From the NCBI GenBank assembly GCA_902363135.1, contig CABIZF010000013.1, positions 13,963 to 77,962 on the forward strand: 64,000 nucleotides of DNA. Direction: 5' to 3'. The stretch comes from Lachnospiraceae bacterium. GTDB lineage: Bacteria; Bacillota; Clostridia; Lachnospirales; Lachnospiraceae. The position numbers were made by a program, and so were the translations under genes. Of the stretch, positions 23,801-33,017 are shown one piece after another. Within the stretch, counting starts at the first letter, position 1. The number at the start of each line of letters is the position of its first letter. Below the pieces are notes generated by a model, which had not been told where the DNA came from, did not search any database, and was given only the letters and a program-made list of their open reading frames with translations.

Positions 23801-26752
23801 TTAGTCCGCAAATGCGGCTGCCGATGTACCGGACGTATTGTAAGAATCATACGACGCCGATGCATGTCCGGTAATCAGTTCACTCTCATCCTGCAGCTTA
23901 AAGTAATAAGAAATGACATCTCTTGCGACAAGCGCTGCATTTCCGGAGGAATAACCGTTCGTAATACGCACAGCAAGTGCAATCTCCGGGTCATCATACG
24001 GTGCATAGCCGATGAACAGTCCGTGGTTCGGCTTGTCCTTGCTCTGCTGTGCCGTACCGGTCTTACCGGCTACCGCCAGACCGTTCGTTCCGTTAAAGGC
24101 CGGAGCATTGGTCGCGCTGAATGCCGCATGGTTCTGTACTACACCACGCATTCCTGCGTGGATTGTATCCCAGAGCTCCTGCGGGAGCTCAAAGGTGTTG
24201 TGGACATTTGCACTGTTGTCCTCGAGCACACTGCCCGCCGAGTCTGTGATCGACTTTACAAGTGTCAGATCATAGCAGGTGCCGCTGTTCGCAATCGTAC
24301 TCACATATCGCGCCAGACCTGCCGTCGTATACAGATGTGTAGACTGTCCCATGGCAGAACGTGCCGCGTCCTTATCTGACACATGTGGTGTCGTCTCAGG
24401 GACCTCCAGACCGGATTTGGCATCCAATCCATACATCTCCGCATACTTCTGCAGCTTTTGAATGCCCTCCTCATCGGAATAATCACCGTTCATTGTACCG
24501 AGCCGGTAACCGATTGTATTAAAGAAATAGTTACACGAATCCCGGATCGCCGTCTGCAGCGTCTCCACCCCGTGTCCGTAGATATTCCAGCAATTGATCG
24601 GCTGCTCGTCGAACGGCGGTGTATCGAATTTACCGGTACAGTTGATGCCCTCACCAAGGTTGATGACACCCTCCATATAGCCGGCGGTCGCCGTCACGAT
24701 CTTAAATGTGGAGCCCGGTGCAATCGCTTCCTGTGTCGCGCGGCTGTAGAACGGGGAGGATTTATCCATGTTCAGCTTTGTAAAGTAATCTGAATCCATC
24801 TCATTCGCAAGCCGGTTATTATCGTAACCCGGATAAGTCACACAGGCCAGGGTCTCTCCGTTGTTCGGATCCGTCAGCACGAGAGATCCGGAACATGGAT
24901 TCAGAGCCAGCTGAGACGGTCGGATCTCCAAATTGTAGATCTTCTGGTAAATAAAATCAAATCCGCTCAGAGAACCATCCGAAAGCTGCTGATAAGCGGT
25001 CGTGTCCATATCCAGCACGCCCTGATCGAACAGAAGCAGACAGATCTCCGCCTCATTGATTCGTTCTTCCTTCAACAGATACCGATATACCTGCTTGCAG
25101 AAATTATCATCATCATACAGATAGTTGGAAATATAATCCGCCAGTGTCGTGAACATCTCGTCGGTATCCATATATTCCGTATCGCTTGTAATCTTTGTAA
25201 TATCAAGCCAGTTCTGCTGAATCGCATAAGTCAGAAATTCCTTCAGGCTGATCGTCTCATCCTCCGTCCACTCCTTGTAGACGAGATCTGTCTTGTCGAT
25301 TGCGTCAGCATCCAGGATACCGGTATCAGACATCAGCATATTGTTGACAATATAAGACTCATATGCCTGATACTCTTCTTCCAGATCCTTGTAAGCCGTC
25401 GGCGTATCACTGAGCAGCTCATTTTTGATCGTCGCAAAAATTTCCGATGCCTTTACAAGAAACGCATTGTACACTTCCTGCTCGTTGGCTGTCGCATCAT
25501 CCGCCTTTAAATGTCCCACGTTCAGCACATTGTTCTCAAACAGTGCATAGTAGACATCATAAACCGGAATCCAGATCTGGTCAGCCGACTCGACGAGGTC
25601 TGCATTGAACTCTTCTGTATCCGCCAGCTTCGCGCAGATAATTCCGGCGATATACTGCTCTAGGATCTGATAGGCCGCTTTCTGCAGATCCATATCAATC
25701 GTCAGGATAACATCATTGCCTGCCTGCGGTTCTACACGGGAAGCCACCTCCAGTGTCCGCCCCATGTTGTCGACATAGAGTGTCTCCGAACCCTTATCTC
25801 CCTGCAAAGTCGTCTCCAGCACGCTTTCCAGTCCGGTTTTCCCGACAATATCAGTCGCATCATAGCTGTCATCCTCTTTTTTGAGTTCCTCCAGCTCCTC
25901 TGCGGAAACTTTGCCGGTATAACCAATCAGCGGTGCCAGATACTCTGCATCCGCATATACCCTGCGGTATTCCTCTGAAATATCAATTCCCGGAAAATCT
26001 GCTGCGTTTTCCATGATCCGTGCAACGGTCTGCTCACTGACATCCTTCGCAATCGTCACGGCCTGATAGCGCTGGAAGCTGTTCGCCGCAATCGCAGCTC
26101 GCAGGGCTACGAGCTGCAGCAGCTCATGATCCGTATAGCTCTCCGGAAGATCATATTCCTTCCGCTCGGCATCGGTAATCTTCGGATCGATCAGCCCGTA
26201 ATGATCCTTATCACACAGCTTAGTCATCAGATCTTCTGCGCTGATCTCCAGCTGTTCCTTTTTCAGATCCGATATTTGTGCCTGACCAAACAAATCTGCC
26301 TTAAACCGGTTCAGAGTGAAGCCGGATACCGTATACTCCCAGGAGCCGTCGTCTGCCTGTCCGATCTCAAAGTCATCTACGATCGAATCGCCCTGCTCTT
26401 CTATCATTTTAATGACATGGTACAGAATACTGTTCAGAGCAAGATTTTTCTCATGCGTCGTATTATAGGTCTCGCTGTCCTCAAAGGTGACACAGTAGGA
26501 AAGCTCGTTGTATGCAATCGCTTTTCCGTTCCGGTCGTAAATATTGCCGCGGGAGCTTTTTAACGTTCGCTCCTTTTTAATAGAAAGAGAAAAATTTTCC
26601 TGATAGCTTTCTCCCTGTATAATCTGCAGATAAAACAGTCGTTCAATCAGAATCGCCGCCATCAGTACAATGACGACAAGCAGCACCACAAGCCTCGGTG
26701 GGATCACCTTCGATGCCCGTTTCCTGATGTCTTTAAACAAAGCTGTCTGCAC
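23801..26752 (-). CDS. mrdA: Penicillin-binding protein 2 with large insertion
   Basis: A 983-residue PBP2 transpeptidase for side-wall synthesis, paired with RodA. One N-terminal membrane helix, the dimerisation domain (SSRGNIYDRNGK), then the transpeptidase: PGSTFKIVTA (SxxK), DSCNYFF (SxN) and GKTGTAQQ (KTG). About 230 extra residues, acidic and helix-rich, lie between ILTIDMDLQKAAYQILEQ and SGSLVLTDPNNGETLA. That makes it some 300 residues longer than the E. coli protein. The reading frame is intact. Confidence 0.93.
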   Translation of the reverse strand: MQTALFKDIRKRASKVIPPRLVVLLVVIVLMAAILIERLFYLQIIQGESYQENFSLSIKKERTLKSSRGNIYDRNGKAIAYNELSYCVTFEDSETYNTTHEKNLALNSILYHVIKMIEEQGDSIVDDFEIGQADDGSWEYTVSGFTLNRFKADLFGQAQISDLKKEQLEISAEDLMTKLCDKDHYGLIDPKITDAERKEYDLPESYTDHELLQLVALRAAIAANSFQRYQAVTIAKDVSEQTVARIMENAADFPGIDISEEYRRVYADAEYLAPLIGYTGKVSAEELEELKKEDDSYDATDIVGKTGLESVLETTLQGDKGSETLYVDNMGRTLEVASRVEPQAGNDVILTIDMDLQKAAYQILEQYIAGIICAKLADTEEFNADLVESADQIWIPVYDVYYALFENNVLNVGHLKADDATANEQEVYNAFLVKASEIFATIKNELLSDTPTAYKDLEEEYQAYESYIVNNMLMSDTGILDADAIDKTDLVYKEWTEDETISLKEFLTYAIQQNWLDITKITSDTEYMDTDEMFTTLADYISNYLYDDDNFCKQVYRYLLKEERINEAEICLLLFDQGVLDMDTTAYQQLSDGSLSGFDFIYQKIYNLEIRPSQLALNPCSGSLVLTDPNNGETLACVTYPGYDNNRLANEMDSDYFTKLNMDKSSPFYSRATQEAIAPGSTFKIVTATAGYMEGVINLGEGINCTGKFDTPPFDEQPINCWNIYGHGVETLQTAIRDSCNYFFNTIGYRLGTMNGDYSDEEGIQKLQKYAEMYGLDAKSGLEVPETTPHVSDKDAARSAMGQSTHLYTTAGLARYVSTIANSGTCYDLTLVKSITDSAGSVLEDNSANVHNTFELPQELWDTIHAGMRGVVQNHAAFSATNAPAFNGTNGLAVAGKTGTAQQSKDKPNHGLFIGYAPYDDPEIALAVRITNGYSSGNAALVARDVISYYFKLQDESELITGHASASYDSYNTSGTSAAAFAD

Positions 26753-27251
26753 CTCCTCCGTCAGTCATACTCAGCTTCTGGTTGATCCGGTAAAGAAGCC
26801 GGTAAAGCACAATGGTCAGTATCAATGTGTAAAGCACCTCCGGCAAAATCACACGCCCGAGGTAGCGGAAAAAATGAATTCTCCCTCTCATCAGAAACAT
26901 AAAGCCATACTGCACGATCCCGTATATCAGATCGGAAATGGAGATCAGAAACAGCGGCGTCTTGATGTCATCGTCATAAAAAATGCGGTAAAAATATCCG
27001 CTGAAATACCCAACCCAAAGATAGATCAGCGCATTGAAACCAATAATGCTGTTGAAAAAAATATCCGTCAGCAGTCCGCAGAAGAATCCGGTCAGCATGC
27101 CGGATTTTTTCCCGCGCATCAGGCCAAAAGAAACCGTCAGGATAATGAGCAGATTCGGCTTGATCGACGCAATCGATATCATCTGACAAACCGTAGACTG
27201 TAAAATAATGCTGACCAAAATCAGAATGGCCATCGTCGGCTTTCGTCTCAT
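26733..27251 (-). CDS. mreD: Rod shape-determining protein MreD
   Basis: A 172-residue, five-to-six-helix membrane protein; GKKSGMLTGFFCGLLTDIFF is typical. It links MreC to the elongation machinery. Overlaps mrdA by 20 bases. Confidence 0.9.
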   Translation of the reverse strand: MRRKPTMAILILVSIILQSTVCQMISIASIKPNLLIILTVSFGLMRGKKSGMLTGFFCGLLTDIFFNSIIGFNALIYLWVGYFSGYFYRIFYDDDIKTPLFLISISDLIYGIVQYGFMFLMRGRIHFFRYLGRVILPEVLYTLILTIVLYRLLYRINQKLSMTDGGGADSFV

Positions 27252-27271
27252 GCTTGGTATCTGCTCCTTTC

Positions 27272-28228
27272 CTATTCTGCCGCCTGCATCTCTGTCTCGG
27301 TCTGTAAAGCCGCTTCAGATGCAGCGTCACCGGCCGCAGCCGTCTCAGCTGTATCAGCTGCAGGCGACACCGAATCGGACGGCACATAATTTTTCAGCTC
27401 CAGAATGACGAGCACCTCCTGCAGATGCCGGAAATCGACAACCGGTGTGATATATCCGGACTTTGTCAGATTGTTGGAATCATTGTTCAGCTCGCTGATA
27501 TATCCGATCAGGATGCCCGGCAGGAACTTCTCACTGATATAGGACGTCACGACCTTATCACCGACATGCACCTTATTGTCGGTATCGGTCAGTTTGACCA
27601 GATTCAGGGAGCCCTCGTCAATCAGCCGAAGATCCCCGGCAATGATACACTGGTCGGAGGTCGTTGATACCATCGCGCTGACATTGCTGTTGTCATCAAT
27701 AATCGACCGGACGACTGCCCAGTTCGGACCAACCTCTGTCACAATTCCGACCAGTCCGCCTCCGGAAATGACATTCGCATCTTTCTGAATGCCATCGTTG
27801 CTCCCTTTATCGATCGTGAACAGCTGAAACCAGTTGCCGGACTCTTTTGCAATTACACGTGCACCGACCTTTTCATAGTCTGTATACTGCTGATCCAGAT
27901 CGTACAGCTCACGCAGTCTGGTCAGTTCCTCTTTATCCTGAACCAGCTGGCTGTTCTCCTCGGTAAGCGTATCCACCTTCGCCTGTAATTCTTCATTTTT
28001 TGCCCGCAACGTCACCGCATCATCGAAATTATCGGTAAGGCCGGACAGCCACGAGCCGAACCCGTTGATTCCCTTCTGAATCGGTGTAATCACAAATCCG
28101 CTGACCTGCCTGACCGGTGCAACCGCATCCCCTTCAAAAAAGGACAGCAAAATCAGTGCAACACAAAATACGCTAAGTCCGATCAGAAGATATTTGTTTT
28201 TCAAATTGTCATTTGTCTTTTTTTTCAT
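27272..28228 (-). CDS. mreC: Rod shape-determining protein MreC
   Basis: About 318 residues: one membrane helix, a coiled coil (LRAKNEELQAKVDTLTEEN) and two beta domains with VISGGGLVGIVTEVGPNWA. The last 45 residues are a Ser/Ala-rich tail. The ATG at 28228 has AGG six bases ahead; a TTG two codons earlier is the alternative. Confidence 0.92.
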   Translation of the reverse strand: MKKKTNDNLKNKYLLIGLSVFCVALILLSFFEGDAVAPVRQVSGFVITPIQKGINGFGSWLSGLTDNFDDAVTLRAKNEELQAKVDTLTEENSQLVQDKEELTRLRELYDLDQQYTDYEKVGARVIAKESGNWFQLFTIDKGSNDGIQKDANVISGGGLVGIVTEVGPNWAVVRSIIDDNSNVSAMVSTTSDQCIIAGDLRLIDEGSLNLVKLTDTDNKVHVGDKVVTSYISEKFLPGILIGYISELNNDSNNLTKSGYITPVVDFRHLQEVLVILELKNYVPSDSVSPAADTAETAAAGDAASEAALQTETEMQAAE

Positions 28229-28240
28229 AGTCAACCTGCC

Positions 28241-29260
28241 TTATCTCATTCCCGCCAGATCCTTCAGCGTGTAGGTACACTGCCGCAGATCCTTATTATT
28301 GATGATTTCCACCAGTCCCCGCACCGTACTGTTCTTCGGATCCTGAATATGATGGATCGGAATTCCAAGCTCCTTTCGGATATATTCCGGAAGATTCTGG
28401 ATCATGGAGACACCTCCACTCAGGTAAATACCCTCACGCGTGATATCCTTCATCAATTGTGGCGGTACCCGATTGAATATGGAGCTGATCGCCTCAACGA
28501 TCATATCCACGCTGTCAATGATCGCTACACTCACCGCCAGCGACGGAATCATATCCGACTTCGGAAGGCCGGACAGCGTATGAATACCAAACACCTTCTG
28601 CTCCAGACGCGGACCATTGATCATAAATGCAAGGTTATTTTTCAATGCTTCTGCGCTCTTCTGACCGATACTCAGATTGAATTTCCGGCGCACCATTGTG
28701 CTGATGTCCTCATCCAGCCTTCTTCCGCCGATCTTCAGGGTCTGCGATAAAATAATCTTACCGGAGGCAATCACAGAAATCTCTGTCGTATCACCGCCGA
28801 TATTCACGATCATATGTCCGCGCGAGGAGAGCACCGGCAGCTCTGCGCTCACTGCGTCTGCGATCCCCTTATCGATCAGTCGGATCCGGCCTGCACCGAT
28901 CTTACCGCGCATGACCTGGAAAAAGGCTCGCTTCTCTACCTGCGTGATATCGCTTGGCACGGCAATATAGAGCGTTACATCCCGATGCAGTATCCCGGAG
29001 AAGCTTTTCAGCAAATGCGAAAGCACGATCTCCGCCTCCGTCAGATTGGCGATCACGCCATTTGTCATTGGCCAGACGACCTGTACATTTTTCGGGTTCT
29101 TTTCGTATATTTCATAGGCAGCGCTGCCGACCGCCAGAATATCACGGTCATTGCGAAGCGCCACCACATTTTTATCGTATAAAAAGTTTTTTCCGTTTTT
29201 ATCTTTGATTTTGATCGTATCTGTGCCAAGATCCACGGCACATACCTTCTGAAACAGCAT
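28241..29260 (-). CDS. mreB: MreB/Mbl actin-like cell-shape protein
   Basis: A 339-residue bacterial actin that steers wall synthesis. AVDLGTDTIKI is phosphate loop 1, NIGGDTTEISVI phosphate loop 2, and YLSGGVSMIQNLPEYI the adenosine motif. First of the mreBCD set and eleven bases downstream of radC. Confidence 0.94.
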   Translation of the reverse strand: MLFQKVCAVDLGTDTIKIKDKNGKNFLYDKNVVALRNDRDILAVGSAAYEIYEKNPKNVQVVWPMTNGVIANLTEAEIVLSHLLKSFSGILHRDVTLYIAVPSDITQVEKRAFFQVMRGKIGAGRIRLIDKGIADAVSAELPVLSSRGHMIVNIGGDTTEISVIASGKIILSQTLKIGGRRLDEDISTMVRRKFNLSIGQKSAEALKNNLAFMINGPRLEQKVFGIHTLSGLPKSDMIPSLAVSVAIIDSVDMIVEAISSIFNRVPPQLMKDITREGIYLSGGVSMIQNLPEYIRKELGIPIHHIQDPKNSTVRGLVEIINNKDLRQCTYTLKDLAGMR

Positions 29261-29270
29261 TCTTTTCCCC

Positions 29271-29993
29271 TCACTGCGTTTCTGTATTCAGCCAGAACCC
29301 CTGTTCCCTCATGCTGACGGCCTGCCTGTCCCCGATGATGATATGGTCCAGCAGCTCGATGCCAAGCATCGCACCTGCCCTTTTAACCCGCTCTGTCAGC
29401 AGAACGTCATCCCTGCTCGGGTCAGGAACGCCGCTCGGGTGATTGTGCAGCAGCAGAATGCTGACAGCCTGCTGCCGGATGGCTTCGATGAAAATTTCGC
29501 GCGGAGAAATCAGAGAAGCATTAACGGTTCCCCTCGAAATGATAGTATCCCTTATCAGCTTCCCCTTGCTGTTCAGCATCGTAAGAACAAGCACCTCCTG
29601 TTCTTCATGCCTCAGTGTTTCCATATAATATTCTGCGACCGCAGCCGGGTCATGAAAGGAAATAGATTCGGAAATCCCCGCCCGTGATATCCGCCTCGAA
29701 AGCTCAGCAATACATTTAAGCTGTATCGCCTTCACCTTTCCGAGTCCGCGGATCTTCTGTAAATCAGAAATCGACATGTGGTAGATGCCAAGAAGCCCTT
29801 TTTTATCCTGAGCGAGTACGTTTCTTGACAGCTCCAGTGCAGATACGCCTTTGGAACCAGTTCGTAAAATCACAGCGATCAGCTCTGCATCACTAAGACG
29901 CTCCGCTCCCCATGTCAGACATTTCTCATAGGGACGTTCCTCCTTTGGCAGATGCTTCATCGTGCTTCCTGCTGCATTACTCTCGTTTTTCAT
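29271..29993 (-). CDS. radC: RadC-family JAB-domain protein
   Basis: A 240-residue UPF0758 protein. An N-terminal helix-hairpin-helix part (IRGLGKVKAIQL) is followed by a JAMM metalloprotease-like domain with LLLHNHPSGVPDPSRDD, all metal ligands present. The original link to DNA repair has been questioned. It appears to head the cell-shape transcript. Confidence 0.92.
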   Translation of the reverse strand: MKNESNAAGSTMKHLPKEERPYEKCLTWGAERLSDAELIAVILRTGSKGVSALELSRNVLAQDKKGLLGIYHMSISDLQKIRGLGKVKAIQLKCIAELSRRISRAGISESISFHDPAAVAEYYMETLRHEEQEVLVLTMLNSKGKLIRDTIISRGTVNASLISPREIFIEAIRQQAVSILLLHNHPSGVPDPSRDDVLLTERVKRAGAMLGIELLDHIIIGDRQAVSMREQGFWLNTETQ

Positions 29994-30098
29994 TATGTTT
30001 CATGCTCTCGCTCGCCCAGATGGCACAATTCTCCTCTTTGAAAATGAACCATTGAAATATTCTACCATAAATTTTTTCCAAAGTATACACCCAGAAGC

Positions 30099-31715
30099 TT
30101 AAAATTTTCTTACCACTGCTTCCGCCACCCGTATTCCGTCAACTGCAGCTGAGGTAATTCCGCCTGCATAGCCTGCCCCCTCGCCGCACGGGTAAATGCC
30201 CGGGAACTGCTCTGCCTGACAGGAAGCATCACGTAAAATCCGTACCGGCGAGGATGTCCGGCTCTCAACACCGAGCAGCAGTGCCTCGGAATCGTCAAAG
30301 CCCGGAATCCAATGTCCAAACGCCTCGATTCCCTCGATCAGTGCCAGATTCAGAGACTCCGGCAGGATTCGGCGTACGTTGGCATACGCATATCCACCCT
30401 TCACCTGAGGCTGCACCTCATTTCCGGAGGGCTGCTCCGGGTTCTCTTTCCCGGATCGGAAGTCGCCAAATGTCTCTACCGGAATCCTTCCAGATGCGCA
30501 GCGATATGCCGATTCTTCCAGATCCCTCTGGAAACGCATCCCGTCCAGCGCATCCTTTGCCTCATAATCCTCCGGCGTGACAGTCACAACGATCGCGCTG
30601 TTTGCATTACGGCTTCCGCGGCTGCTGTAGCTCATACCGTTTACCGCCAGCCGTCCCGGCTCAGAAGAAGCATTGACGACGTACCCTCCCGGACACATAC
30701 AAAAAGAATACACACCACGGCCATCCGCACATTTATGCGTCACCTTGTAAGGGGCCGCTCCAAGCTGTTCGCAGACCGGCATGCCGTACATAGCCTCATT
30801 GATCCGCTCCTGCGGATGCTCCATACGGAGCCCGACCGCGAATGCCTTTGGCTGCATCGACATGCCAAGTGCCTGCAGCATTTCAAACGTGTCCCGTGCA
30901 CTGTGGCCGATCGCCAGCACCAGATGATCCGTTTGCATCTGCTCCCCGCCATTGATCTCCAGCTGATAGCGCGCACCCGATTCCTGTGTACGGATTCCGG
31001 TCAGGCAACTCTTGAACCGGAATCTGCCGCCCAGAGCTTCGATCTCCTCCCGGATATGCCGCACGACCGATACGAGCACATCTGTCCCGATGTGCGGTTT
31101 ATAATAATATAGTATAGAAGGATCTGCTCCTGCCTTTACAAATTCATTCAGTACAAAATGAATTTTTCCGTCCGGATCCTTGATCAGGGTATTCAGCTTT
31201 CCATCTGAAAAGGTACCTGCGCCGCCTTCCCCAAACTGGACATTTGAATTTGGATTGAGCACGCCGGTCTCCCAGAACATCTCCACGTCCTGCACACGCT
31301 GCTCGACTGCCGCTCCACGCTCGAGCACAATCGGGCAAAGTCCTGCGCGGGCAAGCATCAGTGCGCAGAAAAGCCCTGCCGGGCCACTGCCTGCTACAAC
31401 CGGTGGATGGGCGCGCTCTCTTTCTTCTGCAGCGTTTTCGTAAGGAAATGCATACTCCTTTTTTTCTGTCAGTGTGATTTTACGATTATGAAGGCGTTTT
31501 ACAATCGATGTTGCCTGCGCTGTCTCGACATCGACGGTATAGACATAAAACAGCTCCGGTTTTTTGCGTGCATCCACCGACTGACGCATACACGTATAAG
31601 TAAACGGCTGCTTTTTCAGTCTGAGGATCTTCTGTATCTCTTTCTCAAGCTCCGCTTCCGTATGTGTAATCGGAAGCTTCAGCTCACTGATTCGTATTAC
31701 GGTTTTTATGTTCAT
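30099..31715 (-). CDS. FAD-dependent dehydrogenase of unknown substrate
   Basis: A 538-residue flavoprotein. About 95 N-terminal residues form a small extra domain, then VVAGSGPAGLFCALMLARAG is the FAD Rossmann motif. NVQFGEGGAGTFSDGKL is the signature of this uncharacterised family. The C-terminus YPCGEGAGYAGGITSAAVDG closes the FAD site. No operon partner; its reaction is not known. Confidence 0.88.
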   Translation of the reverse strand: MNIKTVIRISELKLPITHTEAELEKEIQKILRLKKQPFTYTCMRQSVDARKKPELFYVYTVDVETAQATSIVKRLHNRKITLTEKKEYAFPYENAAEERERAHPPVVAGSGPAGLFCALMLARAGLCPIVLERGAAVEQRVQDVEMFWETGVLNPNSNVQFGEGGAGTFSDGKLNTLIKDPDGKIHFVLNEFVKAGADPSILYYYKPHIGTDVLVSVVRHIREEIEALGGRFRFKSCLTGIRTQESGARYQLEINGGEQMQTDHLVLAIGHSARDTFEMLQALGMSMQPKAFAVGLRMEHPQERINEAMYGMPVCEQLGAAPYKVTHKCADGRGVYSFCMCPGGYVVNASSEPGRLAVNGMSYSSRGSRNANSAIVVTVTPEDYEAKDALDGMRFQRDLEESAYRCASGRIPVETFGDFRSGKENPEQPSGNEVQPQVKGGYAYANVRRILPESLNLALIEGIEAFGHWIPGFDDSEALLLGVESRTSSPVRILRDASCQAEQFPGIYPCGEGAGYAGGITSAAVDGIRVAEAVVRKF

Positions 31716-31851
31716 CTGTCACCTGCTCCTGTTCTTCTTTTTTGAGCAAATCGATTTTATCACACTTTTTTTATCTTGTGAAGTAAACGGGCTCAGAATC
31801 AGACCGGATATCTGCAAACGGATTATAGGCTGTCTTTATTTTTATATAGAA

Positions 31852-31885
31852 AGAACCGGATCATATGAGGGAATGATCCGGTTCT
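31852..31885 (-). terminator. Terminator after the acidic secreted protein
   Basis: AGAACCGGATCAT pairs perfectly with ATGATCCGGTTCT around an eight-base loop; TTCTATATAAAAA follows on the minus strand. 36 bases beyond the stop at 31921. Confidence 0.7.
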
Positions 31886-31920
31886 GGCTTTCAGGGAAAA
31901 TGTCTGTATCTATTACTCTG

Positions 31921-32850
31921 TTACTCGGTTACTGCTTCTGTTGCAGCCTCAGTGTCCACAGAAGCATCTGCAGCTTCTGTCGAATCCTCATACAGAGAAA
32001 TCTCTGTATCCTCATCTGCTTCGCCAACAACTGTGCCGGTGCCATATGCAAGAATTGTAAGGCTCGCAACCGTTCCATCGCTGTTCAGCTGAATTGACAC
32101 GATGTCGCCCTCCATAATGCCATCTGCAGTAATGGAGATGGTGCCATCCTCAGAAACCTCGACAGACTCTTCGGTCACATCCTCAGATGCAGCTTCGGTA
32201 GCTACTTCTGAGCCGGTTTCGGTCGCATCCTCGGATGCAGCTTCCGTCGTGTCCTCTTCGGATGCAGCTTCGGTAGCGGCCTCAGACACTGCCTCGCTTG
32301 CTTTTTCGGTAGTTGCCTCCGTGGCAGACGTATCAGAAGAACTGTCCGCTGCCTTCACCTCAATATTCTCCGTCTGAGCCAGCTCGCCAAGCTTTGCGTC
32401 ATCTGCAAAATTGTAGGTCAGTGATTCATTCGTCAGTGTCAGGGTAAGAGATGTCTGAGAGGATGCTGCTTCTGTTACTGCCTCAGAATTTTCCTCAGCT
32501 GCTGCTTCGGTCGTATCCTCTGATGCTGCTTCGGTCGTATCCTCTGATGCTGCTTCGGTAGTTGCTTCCGCATCTGTTGTGCTCTCCGTATCAGCCTCTG
32601 TCTCTTCATCGTCTGCAGCGAGAACACCCTTTGTTATGGTAATTGAATCTGCAGAAACCTTTGTCACCTGTCCGACAATCGCCTCTGTATCTGCGTTTTC
32701 ATCTTTACTTGCTTCTGCGGTGGCAGCCTCAGTAGTTGCCTCAGTGGTCGTTTCGGTAGCGGCCTCTGTCGTACCCTCGCTTGCATATACGCCCATGGAA
32801 GAAACGGTAAGTGCCAGTCCCAGAAGTAATGCTACATAATTACGTTTCAT
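31921..32850 (-). CDS. Secreted acidic Thr/Glu/Ala-repeat protein
   Basis: A 309-residue exported protein. MKRNYVALLLGLALTVSS-MGVYAS is a signal peptide with cleavage after VYA. The mature part is dominated by degenerate TEAASED-type repeats, strongly acidic and without cysteine. Two ordered islands remain: IVGQVTKVSADSITITKG and the stretch around GTISITADGIMEGDIVSI, which resemble small beta domains found in secreted calcium- or metal-related proteins. Tandem 24-bp DNA units at 32501-32548 are identical, so copy number can vary. Function unknown; a surface or stalk-like role is inference. Confidence 0.8.
   Translation of the reverse strand: MKRNYVALLLGLALTVSSMGVYASEGTTEAATETTTEATTEAATAEASKDENADTEAIVGQVTKVSADSITITKGVLAADDEETEADTESTTDAEATTEAASEDTTEAASEDTTEAAAEENSEAVTEAASSQTSLTLTLTNESLTYNFADDAKLGELAQTENIEVKAADSSSDTSATEATTEKASEAVSEAATEAASEEDTTEAASEDATETGSEVATEAASEDVTEESVEVSEDGTISITADGIMEGDIVSIQLNSDGTVASLTILAYGTGTVVGEADEDTEISLYEDSTEAADASVDTEAATEAVTE
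32501..32548. repeat. Two identical 24-bp tandem units in the secreted protein gene
   Basis: Two perfect copies in a row, 32501-32524 and 32525-32548, each opening GCTGCTTCGGTCGTATCCTC, with partial copies on both sides and again around 32200-32290. Confidence 0.8.
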
Positions 32851-33017
32851 CTTGTACCAAATCCTTTCTTACTGATGTTTGCTCATGAACGCAGTCGCTC
32901 CGCGCACTGAAAGCGGGGAACGCTTTTCTGCATTCATGCTGAGGACATGATACGAAGAAAATGTGTCGCAATTGTGTTCAAATCCAGATTAATTTGTGTC
33001 TTTTTTCTTTGTTTTTT
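32851..33017. other. Leader of the secreted protein gene with folded segment
   Basis: The minus-strand leader can fold with ATGAATGCAG facing CTGCGTTCAT (one G-T pair), enclosing AAAGCG/CGCTTT. The outer arm TGCTCATGAACGCAG also occurs at 34605-34619 next to repeat A. AAAGGAT precedes the ATG. No clear promoter was found. Confidence 0.4.

Noticed and set aside
23801-26752. Possible fusion or frameshift in the long PBP2
   Set aside because: The frame is continuous and all transpeptidase motifs are in order; the extra length is an internal insertion.
32190-32590. Repeats in the secreted protein gene as a CRISPR or non-coding satellite
   Set aside because: They keep one reading frame and encode a repetitive exported protein.
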